NCBI GenBank assembly: GCA_023459755.1
Contig: JAEWSS010000053.1
Coordinates: 1-11,718, forward strand
Source: Verrucomicrobiota bacterium
GTDB taxonomy: Bacteria > Verrucomicrobiota > Lentisphaeria > Victivallales > Victivallaceae
DNA: 11,718 nucleotides
Direction of reading: 5' to 3'
The notes beneath the pieces were generated by a model. It did no database searches. It saw nothing but the letters and a program-made list of their open reading frames with translations, and was not told where the DNA came from. Shown here one piece after another: positions 1-7,443 of this stretch. Numbering within the stretch: position 1 is the first letter of the stretch; the number at the start of each line of letters is the position of its first letter. The position numbers and the translations under genes were made by a program.

Positions 1-191
1 GTCACGGCGCGATCATTCTTTCCGGTTCGGTCATCGGCGACGGCGCGATCGTGGCCGCCGGCAGCGTGGTGGCCGGGGACGTGCCGCCGTGCGCGATTGT
101 CGGCGGGAATCCGGCCAAAGTCATAAAAATGCGGTTTTCTTCCGAAGACGCGCGGAAACATCTGGAGAAAATTCGCAATGGAGCGATTTGA
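1..191 (+). CDS. Hexapeptide-repeat O-acetyltransferase, C-terminal part
   Basis: This is the 3' end of a gene that starts before the window. The reading frame begins at base 3 and ends with TGA at 189-191. The visible 62 residues contain the turns of a left-handed beta-helix ([13 protein letters not shown]) followed by the family's typical exit motif GGNPAKVIK and a short charged helical tail. This is the ending seen in CatB/maltose O-acetyltransferase-like enzymes, which transfer acetyl from acetyl-CoA to a sugar or other small hydroxyl acceptor. The last 14 bases overlap the next gene, a surface-polysaccharide glycosyltransferase, so I infer that it acetylates a sugar in exopolysaccharide synthesis. 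The catalytic histidine and the acceptor pocket lie upstream and cannot be seen, so the substrate is unknown. Confidence 0.82.
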   Translation, partial: HGAIILSGSVIGDGAIVAAGSVVAGDVPPCAIVGGNPAKVIKMRFSSEDARKHLEKIRNGAI

Positions 192-963
192 AGTCGCCGG
201 AGTCGCGGTCTGCGATTCCGATTATAGTGAGGCGCTTGAGCTGTTTCGAGCGGACATCGAAGAAAAAAAGCATTCTTTCGCGGTGTTCCTTGAGGCCAAT
301 CTGCTTTATTCGCTGCGCACGATTCCCGGACTGGACAAAACGCTTAACCGCGCCGGATATATTTTTCCGGACGGAACCGCGGTGGTCAAGGCGGTAGCCA
401 TGCGTCACGGACGCAGCATCGAACGCATGCCGGGGCCGACGTTTATTCTGAAGGCCTGCGACTTCGGGCGGCAATACCATTGGCGTCACTATTTTTACGG
501 CGGAGTGCCGGGGACCGCCGAAAAACTGGCCGAAAAACTGAGTTCGCTTTATCCCGGTCTTGAAGTGGCCGGGTGTTTTTCGCCGCCGTTCCGCCGGGTG
601 GCGGACGGCCGGGTCGAAATCGATCCCGACGAAGACGCCGCCGAAATAAAAATGATAAACGACGCGAACCCGGACTTTGTCTGGGTCGGTCTCGGCGGCC
701 CTAAACAGGAATACTGGATGTGCGCGCACCTGAATAAGATCGCCGCGCCGCTGATGATGGGCGTCGGCGCCGCGTTCGACTTTCATTCCGGAGCCAGACC
801 ATGGGCGCCGCGCTGGATAAGAGCGGTGGGCATGGAATGGTTGTTCCGGATGTTTTCCGGCGGCCGGGCCACCTTTCGGCGCAATCTGAAATGCGTGGCG
901 TCGTCCGCCCGGCTGCTGATCGGATATTTCGTAAAATATAAAATATTAAGGAGACATCAATGA
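178..963 (+). CDS. WecG/TagA/CpsF family glycosyltransferase
   Basis: This 261-residue protein is a GT26-family glycosyltransferase. The family moves a sugar, often N-acetylmannosaminuronate, N-acetylmannosamine or glucose, from a nucleotide donor onto a lipid-linked intermediate at the inner face of the membrane during surface polysaccharide or teichoic acid synthesis. Family motifs appear in order: EANLLYS (39-45, usually T-x-N), FPDG (63-66, with Asp65 at the position of the proposed catalytic Asp of TagA), RMPG (83-86), FYGGVPG (106-112), VGLGGPKQE (170-178, with the conserved Gln177) and [11 protein letters not shown] (195-205). A basic C-terminal tail probably contacts the membrane. The start overlaps the acetyltransferase by 14 bases and has GGAG at 164-167. 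The stop overlaps the next start as ATGA. The family is confident; donor and acceptor cannot be told from sequence. Confidence 0.93.
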   Translation: MERFEVAGVAVCDSDYSEALELFRADIEEKKHSFAVFLEANLLYSLRTIPGLDKTLNRAGYIFPDGTAVVKAVAMRHGRSIERMPGPTFILKACDFGRQYHWRHYFYGGVPGTAEKLAEKLSSLYPGLEVAGCFSPPFRRVADGRVEIDPDEDAAEIKMINDANPDFVWVGLGGPKQEYWMCAHLNKIAAPLMMGVGAAFDFHSGARPWAPRWIRAVGMEWLFRMFSGGRATFRRNLKCVASSARLLIGYFVKYKILRRHQ

Positions 964-3794
964 AATCTATACTGGCGACATTCTGCTGTGCCGCCGCGCT
1001 TTCCGCGCAGGCCGCACTTCTGCCCCAGCCGCGTGAATACAAAAGTTTGGATACCGATATAAAGGTTCCGGAAATCCAGCTGATGAGCGGAGTTTCATCC
1101 CTCGCCGGTAATAGTGAATTTAGAGAAGCGTTCTCGCGAATTGCCGGAGTTGAGGATGAAATCGGCGGCGTGCCGGTGCGCCTTGTTTTCGACGGCTCGC
1201 TGCCGAAAAACGGTTACCGGATCACGCCGGAAATCAGCTCAACCGGCGAAGCCTCCTTTAACATTGCCGCCGCCGACCGCCGCGGCTTCTACTACGCCGC
1301 CGCCACCTTGAATCAGCTGACAAAAACAACCGCCGCCGGCAAAACCGTGGCCGCCGCCGTCGTCACCGACTATCCGGAGTGGACCGAACGCTACGTTTCC
1401 GACGTTCCGGAAAGCATCACGTTCGACCGCCTGCTCGAGTTGACGGCGAATAAGATTTCCGGCATCTGCCTGCGCACCGAGGGAAACTGGCAGAGTGAAG
1501 AGTGGATGGAAAAACAGGCCGAAGTTCTGAAAACCGTCAAGCGCGCCACCGGCATCGACGCCGTCGATGTGATGTTTCAGATGCACCTTTCGCCCCGCCC
1601 GCCGATGCGTAAGATGAACTTTGCCGACGAAAAGGATATTCAGCTTATTATCGACCGCGCCCGCGTTTTCGCCGAAAACGGCGCTTCCGCCATCATGCTG
1701 GCGGTGGACGACCTCACGCCGCAGGAAGATTTGCTTTTTACGTATGCAACCGAAGCGGAAAAGGCCAGGTTCGGCCTCAACGCCGGCCGCGGCCACGGCT
1801 ATGTCACCCGCCGGGTTTACGAGGCGCTGAATCCCGACTTTCCCAATCTGAAACTTTCCATGGTGGTCGCTCCCTACGCCTTCATTCCGCACGGCGTGGC
1901 GCTCAAGGACGGCGCCGACTACTATCGTCAGTGGAGCGCCGAGGCCCCGGTGGAAACCCAGCTGGTCTGGACCGGCATCAACGTTTTCAGCCCCGATGTC
2001 ACCGCCGACCAGCAGTCCGCGGTGCATAAACTGCTTGAGCGCGGCCAGAAGACGTTTGTTTTTGACAATTCCAACGGCGTCGCCGCACCGCTTCCGGTCT
2101 GGAACGGCAGCCGTTTTTCCGGCATGGCCGCTCAGGACGAGGGCCGCACGCTGCTGTGGGGATCGTGGTATCTGAGGCCGCTTGAGCGGCTCTACTACCT
2201 GACCGCCAACGACTATCTCTGGAATCCGTCCGCTTACCGTGCCGACGAATCCTACCGTCGTGCCGCCGAAAATCAATTCGGGCCGGCCGCCGCCGAACCA
2301 ATGCTCCGGCTTCAGCAGACCTTTCAGGCCGCCGAAGCCGAACTGAGCACCACAGACCGCTCAAAATTCCACCTTTTCCTCGGCGACTTTAAGAAGGCGT
2401 TCAAAGAAGCTGAAAAAGTGCTCGACCGCAACGGAAAAACGCTTCCACTCGCTCAGCTTGCCCCCCGGCTCAAGGCGTTTGAAGAGTTCCTCAACGAGCC
2501 GCGTTCGGCGGTGAAGGTTAATAAAAGCGAACCCGGCGTCATAGTTATGCTCGACCGCGCCAAGCCGGACGATCCCGCGCCGGCCACCGCCGAAATTTCC
2601 GCCGAAGCCGACGGTCTGCATATCGTTTTCAACGTGCCGAATCCCGACGTTCCCGAACGCGCGGAAATCAAGCATGACGACAAAGTATATCTTTCGCCCG
2701 ACTGCATCGAAATGTTCATCCAGCCGGTCGACCGCAAGGCGGAATGGCTGAACTCCGAACCGCCGTCCACCGGCTACGCCCATCTGGTATTTGACTCCTC
2801 CGCCAACCGCTATGATGAAAACGGCGTTTCATCTCCGCTTTTCTACAACCCGGAATGGACCGTGTCAACCGAAAATACCGCCGACGGCTGGCGCGCCGAC
2901 GTGTTTGTTCCCTATTCCGCCTTTGAGCCGATGGCGCCTTTTTACACAAAACCCGGCGAAGACGTGCGGTGGAAAGCCAACTTCCATCGGGTCAACAACG
3001 TCACCGGCAAGGTGCAGTCGTGGAGTCGCGGCGGCGACAAGTTTCACGCTCCGGAGCATTTCGGTGAATTCTGGTGGGACGGCAACGTATTGTGCGACGG
3101 GGTTTATCCACTGCATCTTCAGGGCGTCGCCCGCGGCGAAGACGGTTCGCTGTTCTGGAGCTATACCGACCGCATCGTCAAAACCACCCCGGACGGCCGG
3201 GTGCTGAAGACCGTCATCCTTGACGGCGACGGACATCTCGGCGATCTCGCCTGCCGCGACGGACTGGTCGCCGGTCCGGTTGCCGACATCCGCGATTACA
3301 GCCGGGAGGCGCTTGGCACCACGGTTTTCGCCTTCCGCCAAAGCGACCTCGAAAAGGTCGCGGAATATAAACTTGAAAACGCCGGCTATGACGGCATTGT
3401 CGCCACCGACCGCGGCTTTGCCATTGCCAAAATGCCGTCCGCTCCGGAAGGACAGACCTCTACGATCATCGTGGAGTACACTCCGGACTTCAAAACCATT
3501 CTTGGCGAACATGTCGTCACCACTCCGCCGATCTATTCCGGCATTCAGAACCTCGCCCGGTTCAACGACGGCTACATCGCCAGCTGTTACGGCTCGCAGT
3601 TCTATTTGCTGGACAAGGATTTCAATGTGGTGAAGCGGCTCGGACTGAATGCCGGATGCGGCGTCCTTGACAGCGAAGGCGACACCGCGGCGGTTGCCGG
3701 CCACCGGACTTTCCGGCCGAACTGGCAGTCGTACATCAAGTCGGTAAACGTTAACGAACTTCCTCTGGCCGAGGAACATCCTACGGGCGAATAG
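960..3794 (+). CDS. Secreted GH84-like beta-N-acetylglucosaminidase with CBM9-like and C-terminal propeller-like modules
   Basis: This 944-residue protein starts with a signal peptide, probably cut after ALSAQA at about residue 18. Residues 20-140 look like the GH20b-type N-terminal domain (LLPQPREY; AAADRRGFYYAAATLNQL at 103-120). Residues 140-430 look like the GH84 catalytic barrel: MLAVDD at 246-251 supplies the paired aspartates (Asp250, Asp251) typical of substrate-assisted GlcNAc hydrolysis, VWTG lies at 336-339 and VFDN at 367-370. Residues 430-515 are helical. Residues 518-708 resemble a family-9-like carbohydrate-binding domain (CIEMFIQP, WKANFHRVN, WWDGN). Residues 715-935 are repeating beta-rich segments, perhaps a beta-propeller. 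The expected role is release of terminal GlcNAc outside the cytoplasm. The start has AAGGAG at 948-953, 6 bases upstream. The GH84 assignment rests on motifs; the barrel is divergent, so the exact substrate is uncertain. Confidence 0.8.
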   Translation: MKSILATFCCAAALSAQAALLPQPREYKSLDTDIKVPEIQLMSGVSSLAGNSEFREAFSRIAGVEDEIGGVPVRLVFDGSLPKNGYRITPEISSTGEASFNIAAADRRGFYYAAATLNQLTKTTAAGKTVAAAVVTDYPEWTERYVSDVPESITFDRLLELTANKISGICLRTEGNWQSEEWMEKQAEVLKTVKRATGIDAVDVMFQMHLSPRPPMRKMNFADEKDIQLIIDRARVFAENGASAIMLAVDDLTPQEDLLFTYATEAEKARFGLNAGRGHGYVTRRVYEALNPDFPNLKLSMVVAPYAFIPHGVALKDGADYYRQWSAEAPVETQLVWTGINVFSPDVTADQQSAVHKLLERGQKTFVFDNSNGVAAPLPVWNGSRFSGMAAQDEGRTLLWGSWYLRPLERLYYLTANDYLWNPSAYRADESYRRAAENQFGPAAAEPMLRLQQTFQAAEAELSTTDRSKFHLFLGDFKKAFKEAEKVLDRNGKTLPLAQLAPRLKAFEEFLNEPRSAVKVNKSEPGVIVMLDRAKPDDPAPATAEISAEADGLHIVFNVPNPDVPERAEIKHDDKVYLSPDCIEMFIQPVDRKAEWLNSEPPSTGYAHLVFDSSANRYDENGVSSPLFYNPEWTVSTENTADGWRADVFVPYSAFEPMAPFYTKPGEDVRWKANFHRVNNVTGKVQSWSRGGDKFHAPEHFGEFWWDGNVLCDGVYPLHLQGVARGEDGSLFWSYTDRIVKTTPDGRVLKTVILDGDGHLGDLACRDGLVAGPVADIRDYSREALGTTVFAFRQSDLEKVAEYKLENAGYDGIVATDRGFAIAKMPSAPEGQTSTIIVEYTPDFKTILGEHVVTTPPIYSGIQNLARFNDGYIASCYGSQFYLLDKDFNVVKRLGLNAGCGVLDSEGDTAAVAGHRTFRPNWQSYIKSVNVNELPLAEEHPTGE

Positions 3795-3813
3795 TCCGGA
3801 CGGCAAAAAATAA

Positions 3814-3838
3814 AAAAGGCGGCATTAAGCCGCCTTTT
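3814..3838. terminator. Bidirectional rho-independent terminator between convergent genes
   Basis: A perfect 10-base-pair stem (AAAAGGCGGC / GCCGCCTTTT) closes a 5-base loop (ATTAA). A-rich bases precede it and T-rich bases follow it, so it can stop transcription from both sides. It lies 19 bases after the GH84-like gene and 18 bases beyond the stop of the convergent mannonate dehydratase gene. Confidence 0.93.
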
Positions 3839-3856
3839 GTGTTTTTGTTCAGGGGG

Positions 3857-5050
3857 TCAGAGTTCGGCGTCGGCGCGCATGATCGCGTATTCCAGACCGC
3901 GGATTTCGGCCAGTCCCTTCATCCGTCCGATTGCGGTATAGCCGGGATTCGCGCACGGCGGCTTGGCCAGATCGTCCATCATCGTGTGTCCGTGATCGGG
4001 GCGGAACGGAATGCGCCAGTCCGTTCGTCCGGTCTCCTGACGGCGCTTCTGTTCGTCCACCGCCAGCTTGACCAGCGCGTACATGTCCACCACCCCCTCC
4101 AGGTGGTTGGCCTCAAAAAAGTCGCCGTTGCCGAGATGTTCGGTGCTGCGGAGGTGGAGAAAGGCCACGCGGGAGGCGCATGACTTGAACATGGCGGGAA
4201 TGTCGTTGTCCAGCCGTCCGGAAAAACTGCCGGAGCAGAAGTTGACGCAGTTTGCCGGTGAATCGACCGCCTTCAGCAGCCAGTCGATATCCGCCTGCGT
4301 GCTGAATATGCGCGGCAGACCGAGAATCGACCGCGGCGGATCGTCCGGATGGATTGCCAGGCGCACGCCGGCTTCTTCGGCCGTCGGAACCACCGCTTCC
4401 AGAAACGCCTTGAGATTAGCCCGCAGTTCATCGCGCCCGACGCCGGAGTAGCGCGCCAGCATCGCGCGGACCGCGTCCAGCGTAACACCTTTGAACCCGG
4501 GAAAATTGTCGATAATATTACGGCACAGCCGGTCGCGTCCGGTCGCGTCAAGTGCGTCAAAATAGGCTTTTGCCTCGGCGACGGTATCGGCCGGATAGTC
4601 GTTTTCCGCGCCGTTCCGCCGCAGAATAAACAGTTCGAACGCCGCAAATTCGCGCCGGTTGAAATACAGCGCCTCACTGCCGTCCGGCAGGCGATGACGC
4701 AGGTCGGTGCGCACCCAGTCCAGCACCGGCATGAAGTTGTAGACCACGGTGTGGATGCCGCAGGAGCCGAGGTTGCGCAGACTTGTGCGGTAATTTTCGA
4801 TGTGGCGGCGGAAGTCGCCGGAACGCAGTTTTATGTCTTCGTGAACCGGCAGGCTTTCGACCACGTTCCAAAACATGCCGGCGGAGTCTACTTCGGCCGA
4901 CCTGCGGGCTATCTCGTCGCGGCTCCACACTTCGCCGTACGGAATGTGGTGCAGACTGGTGACCACGCCCTCGGCTCCGGCTTGACGGATGAACGAAAGC
5001 GGTACCTGGTCGTTCGGGCCGTACCAACGCATCGACGGTTCCATAAACAT
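3857..5050 (-). CDS. uxuA: Mannonate dehydratase
   Basis: This 397-residue cytoplasmic enzyme dehydrates D-mannonate to 2-keto-3-deoxy-D-gluconate in hexuronate (glucuronate) catabolism. It matches UxuA over its whole length: RWYGPND (8-14), RQAGAEGVVTSLHHIP (22-37), GEVWS (39-43), VVYNFMPVLDW (102-112), IHPDDPP (233-239) and RPDHGH (350-355). The TIM-barrel metal site is intact, with probable ligands His234, Cys272 (FCSGS), His299 (FLHLRS) and Asp352. The chosen ATG has GGGGGTG 6 to 8 bases upstream and sits 3 bases after the uxuB stop, so translation is probably coupled. A second ATG at 5044 gives MEPSMRWYG, closer to the usual family start, so the true start may be two codons downstream. 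Transcription ends at the shared terminator at 3814-3838. Confidence 0.96.
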   Translation of the reverse strand: MFMEPSMRWYGPNDQVPLSFIRQAGAEGVVTSLHHIPYGEVWSRDEIARRSAEVDSAGMFWNVVESLPVHEDIKLRSGDFRRHIENYRTSLRNLGSCGIHTVVYNFMPVLDWVRTDLRHRLPDGSEALYFNRREFAAFELFILRRNGAENDYPADTVAEAKAYFDALDATGRDRLCRNIIDNFPGFKGVTLDAVRAMLARYSGVGRDELRANLKAFLEAVVPTAEEAGVRLAIHPDDPPRSILGLPRIFSTQADIDWLLKAVDSPANCVNFCSGSFSGRLDNDIPAMFKSCASRVAFLHLRSTEHLGNGDFFEANHLEGVVDMYALVKLAVDEQKRRQETGRTDWRIPFRPDHGHTMMDDLAKPPCANPGYTAIGRMKGLAEIRGLEYAIMRADAEL

Positions 5051-5053
5051 GGT

Positions 5054-5851
5054 CTACACCCCCGAAAATGCTGAAAACCCGCCGTCCACCGGAATGATCG
5101 TGCCGGTGACGAATTTCGCGGCGTCGCTGACTAAATAATGAATACAACCGAGAATCTCATCCGGCGTTCCGAAGCGGCGCAGCGGGGTTTTGCGGATAAC
5201 GTCATTGCCGCGCGCGGTGTATCCGCCGTCCGGAGTGGTCAGCAGGGCGCGGTTTTGATTGGTCACGAAAAATCCGGGAGCGATCGCGTTGACCCGGATT
5301 TTGCCGCCGAACTTGGTTGCCAGCTCAACTGCGAGAAAACGGGTAAGGTTGTCGATTCCGGCCTTGGCGTTGCCGTATCCCATGACCCGGGTCAGCGGCT
5401 GGGTGGCGGCCATGCTGGAAAAGTTGACGATCGCGCCGCCGGTATCCTGTGCGGTCATCGGCTTGGAGAACACCAGCGTCGGCAGCAGAGTGCCTTTGAG
5501 GTTGAGGTCGAGAACTTTGGAATAATCGTCCATTTTCAAATCAAAAAGCGTCTGGTCGGGGCCGATGGTGGCGCCGGGCATGTTGCCGCCGGCGCCGTTG
5601 AGCAGCATGTCCACCCGGCCGAACTTTTCCATCACTGCGTCGCAAACCAGCTTCAGGCTCGACTCGTCCAGAACATTGCAGCCGAATCCGATGATGTCGG
5701 AACCCAGCCCGGTCGCCGCCGACTCGCGCAGATCCAGCGCCGCCACCCGGCATCCCCGGTCGGCCAAATATCTGGCCACGGTTCCGGCCAGAACCCCGCC
5801 GGCGCCGGTGACTACCGCCACTTTTCCGGAAATATCAAAAAGGTCCTTCAT
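5054..5851 (-). CDS. uxuB: D-mannonate oxidoreductase (fructuronate reductase), SDR type
   Basis: This 265-residue Rossmann-fold enzyme reduces D-fructuronate to D-mannonate with NAD(P)H, the step before UxuA. Classical SDR features are complete: TGAGGVLAG (15-23) for the dinucleotide, Asp40 at the end of beta-2 (favours NADH), NGAGG (85-89), Asn117, Ser145/146, and the Tyr159-x3-Lys163 active pair in YGNAK. The segments NAIAPGFFVTNQN (188-200), TPLRRFG (222-228) and the C-terminus PVDGGFSAFSGV are characteristic of the SDR mannonate oxidoreductases related to Bacillus YjmF, which are unrelated to the longer enterobacterial UxuB. The gene leads a two-gene operon with uxuA. Its start is fixed by GGAGGC at 5858-5863, 6 bases upstream. 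The specific activity is supported by both family resemblance and the uxuA neighbour. Confidence 0.9.
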   Translation of the reverse strand: MKDLFDISGKVAVVTGAGGVLAGTVARYLADRGCRVAALDLRESAATGLGSDIIGFGCNVLDESSLKLVCDAVMEKFGRVDMLLNGAGGNMPGATIGPDQTLFDLKMDDYSKVLDLNLKGTLLPTLVFSKPMTAQDTGGAIVNFSSMAATQPLTRVMGYGNAKAGIDNLTRFLAVELATKFGGKIRVNAIAPGFFVTNQNRALLTTPDGGYTARGNDVIRKTPLRRFGTPDEILGCIHYLVSDAAKFVTGTIIPVDGGFSAFSGV

Positions 5852-5857
5852 TTTTTT

Positions 5858-5863
5858 GCCTCC
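5858..5863 (-). promoter_or_regulatory. Ribosome binding site of uxuB
   Basis: On the minus strand this reads GGAGGC, a near-perfect Shine-Dalgarno sequence followed by a 6-base A-run before the ATG. It decides the start of the SDR gene. Confidence 0.85.
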
Positions 5864-5879
5864 ACTTTGTTAATAAAGT
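5864..5879. promoter_or_regulatory. Palindromic operator candidate upstream of uxuB
   Basis: ACTTTGTTAATAAAGT is a 16-base inverted repeat with one mismatched pair, centred on TTAA. It lies between the predicted -10 box and the ribosome binding site of uxuB, so it should cover the transcription start. A repressor dimer bound here would block the operon. GTTAAT also repeats directly 9 bases apart (5869-5874 and 5878-5883). No regulator gene is in the window, and the site does not match the E. coli UxuR/ExuR operator that I know. Confidence 0.5.
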
Positions 5880-5880
5880 T

Positions 5881-5909
5881 AATATACTTGCTGCCGGGGG
5901 CGGATGCAA
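5881..5909 (-). promoter_or_regulatory. Predicted promoter of uxuB-uxuA
   Basis: On the minus strand a TTGCAT -35 box (5904-5909) and a TATATT -10 box (5881-5886) are separated by 17 bases. The -10 is good and the -35 only moderate. The expected start is near 5874, inside the palindrome at 5864-5879. Confidence 0.45.
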
Positions 5910-5949
5910 GCCGGGTTCGTCAAAAAAAACTGAAAAACCGGCGGCCGAC

Positions 5950-5977
5950 TTGCCAAAACGTCAAAGCGTTATATATT
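5950..5977 (+). promoter_or_regulatory. Predicted promoter of the kinase-nagA operon
   Basis: TTGCCA (5950-5955) and TATATT (5972-5977) are separated by 16 bases and would start transcription near 5985, giving a leader of about 45 bases. A perfect TATAAT also lies at 6001-6006, but it has no recognisable -35 box and would leave almost no leader before the ribosome binding site, so I prefer the upstream pair. Confidence 0.45.
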
Positions 5978-5983
5978 ATAACG
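5967..5983. promoter_or_regulatory. Perfect palindrome over the kinase promoter -10
   Basis: CGTTATA-TAT-TATAACG has two perfect 7-base arms around a 3-base centre. It covers the predicted -10 box of the kinase promoter, a classic place for a repressor. Its sequence differs from the palindrome near uxuB, so the two operons may answer to different regulators. AT-rich promoter DNA can look palindromic by chance. Confidence 0.45.
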
Positions 5984-6013
5984 TGCATGTGTGGAAAACA
6001 TATAATAACCAGC

Positions 6014-6019
6014 AAGGAG
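6014..6019 (+). promoter_or_regulatory. Ribosome binding site of the kinase gene
   Basis: AAGGAG lies 9 bases before the ATG at 6029. It decides the start: the open frame continues far upstream, antisense to uxuB, and includes an in-frame ATG at 5987, but neither has comparable initiation signals. Confidence 0.8.
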
Positions 6020-6028
6020 TTTGTGAAA

Positions 6029-7423
6029 ATGAATTTCACCGTCAGCCCCAAGATCCGTCCCGAACTCGACCCCGAATTCGTGCCGGCAGTCCTTTGGAAC
6101 CGCGCTTATCGCGCCGAAGTCGCAAAATGCTCAGCCCGTCAGGACATCGTGATCGCTCTGCGCCGCAGCAACGGTACTGTGTCCACCATGAAGACCACCG
6201 TTTTCCCGCACGAGGGCGAATACGCCGCCGCCAACGTCAAATATGTTGAGCGTCTGGTCAAGTTCCTGCTCTGGATGAAGGGCGGCTACGAAGTGACCAT
6301 CGCCGGCTGCGAGGCGCTGGCCAACGACCTGGCTAAAATCTACAGCGAAGACGGCGAACGCTCCTTCGACCACAACATCATGGGCGTTGTCATTTACGGC
6401 AAGCCCTTTGCCATCAAGAGCTGCCCGCTGGCGGACGCTCCGCAGAGCCACGAGATTCAGGTCAAGCTCGGCGGTCACCTTGACGGCTGCCGCATCGGGT
6501 TCGACCTCGGCGGCTCGGATCGTAAATGCGCCGCGGTGATCGACGGCAAAGTCGTCCACACCGAGGAAGTCGAATGGAATCCCTACTTTGAAAAAGATCC
6601 GGAATACCATCGCCAGGGCATCCGCGACTCGCTCAAGCGCGCCGCCGCCAAGCTGCCGCGGGTGGACGCCATCGGCGGTTCCGCCGCCGGCGTGTATGTG
6701 AACAGCCAGCCCCGTCTGGCCTCGCTTTTCCGCGGCATCAGCAAGGACGACTTCGCCAAGTACATCGTCGGCATTTTTGACGAGATCCAGGCCGAATACA
6801 ACGTTCCGCTGATTGTGGCCAACGACGGCGAAGTCACCGCCCTGGCCGGCGCCATGAGCATGAACGCCACCGGCGTGCTCGGTCTTTCCATGGGAACCAG
6901 CCAGGCGGTCGGATATGTGAACGTTGAAGGCAATATCACCGACTGGCTCAACGAACTGGCTTTCGCCCCGGTCGATTACCGCGACAACGCTCCGGTTGAC
7001 GAATGGTCCGGCGACATCGGCTGCGGCGCCCAGTATTTCTCCCAGCAGGGCGTTGCCCGTCTGGCGCCGTTTGCCGGCCTCAACTTCCCGTCCGAGATGA
7101 AGTTCCCGGAGCGTCTGGTCAAGGTTCAGGAGCTGATGAAGGAAGGCGACCAGCGCGCCGCCGCGATCTACCGCACCATCGGAACCTGCTTCGGATATGC
7201 CATCGCCCACTACGCCGACTTCTATGACATCCGCAATCTGCTGATTCTCGGCCGCGTCACTTCCGGCGACGGCGGCCAGATCATTCTGGACGAGGCCCGC
7301 AAGGTTCTGGACACCGAGTTCCCCGAGCTCTCCGCCAAGATCACCTTCCGTACTCCGGACGAAAAGTTCAAGCGGCACGGTCAGGCGGTTATCGCCGCGA
7401 GTCTGCCCGAACTGGCAAAATAA
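6029..7423 (+). CDS. ROK-like (ASKHA) sugar kinase with extra N-terminal region
   Basis: This 464-residue protein has the actin-like sugar kinase core at about residues 153-460. Phosphate-1 is GFDLGGSDRK (157-166), the catalytic Asp is Asp266 in ANDGE, phosphate-2 is LSMGTS (286-291) and a likely adenosine loop is LILGRVTSGDGG (405-416). The first ~150 residues are an extra region with no domain I can name. Ordinary ROK kinases are about 300-320 residues and carry a cysteine-rich zinc motif; here the corresponding stretch is WSGDIGCGAQYFSQQ (326-340), with a single cysteine. Similar long ROK-annotated proteins occur in several gut and environmental phyla, with function unproven as far as I know. 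The nagA gene 20 bases downstream makes N-acetylglucosamine the most likely substrate, but glucose or another hexose is possible. No DNA-binding helix-turn-helix is seen. Confidence 0.85.
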   Translation: MNFTVSPKIRPELDPEFVPAVLWNRAYRAEVAKCSARQDIVIALRRSNGTVSTMKTTVFPHEGEYAAANVKYVERLVKFLLWMKGGYEVTIAGCEALANDLAKIYSEDGERSFDHNIMGVVIYGKPFAIKSCPLADAPQSHEIQVKLGGHLDGCRIGFDLGGSDRKCAAVIDGKVVHTEEVEWNPYFEKDPEYHRQGIRDSLKRAAAKLPRVDAIGGSAAGVYVNSQPRLASLFRGISKDDFAKYIVGIFDEIQAEYNVPLIVANDGEVTALAGAMSMNATGVLGLSMGTSQAVGYVNVEGNITDWLNELAFAPVDYRDNAPVDEWSGDIGCGAQYFSQQGVARLAPFAGLNFPSEMKFPERLVKVQELMKEGDQRAAAIYRTIGTCFGYAIAHYADFYDIRNLLILGRVTSGDGGQIILDEARKVLDTEFPELSAKITFRTPDEKFKRHGQAVIAASLPELAK

Positions 7424-7443
7424 TCTTCAGAAAGGTTCATTAA

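Noticed and set aside
960..3794. GH20 hexosaminidase as an alternative call for the secreted enzyme
   Set aside because: The N-terminal GH20b-like domain is shared by both families, but the catalytic Asp-Glu pair context of GH20 is not seen, while the Asp-Asp pair and VWTG motif of GH84 are.
5138..6028. Open frame extending the kinase upstream by nearly 300 codons
   Set aside because: It runs antisense to uxuB and through the divergent promoter region. The AAGGAG at 6014-6019 and the onset of family-like sequence place the start at 6029.
6029..7423. ROK-type transcriptional repressor (NagC/XylR-like)
   Set aside because: No helix-turn-helix is visible in the N-terminal region, and the catalytic Asp and phosphate loops of a kinase are intact.
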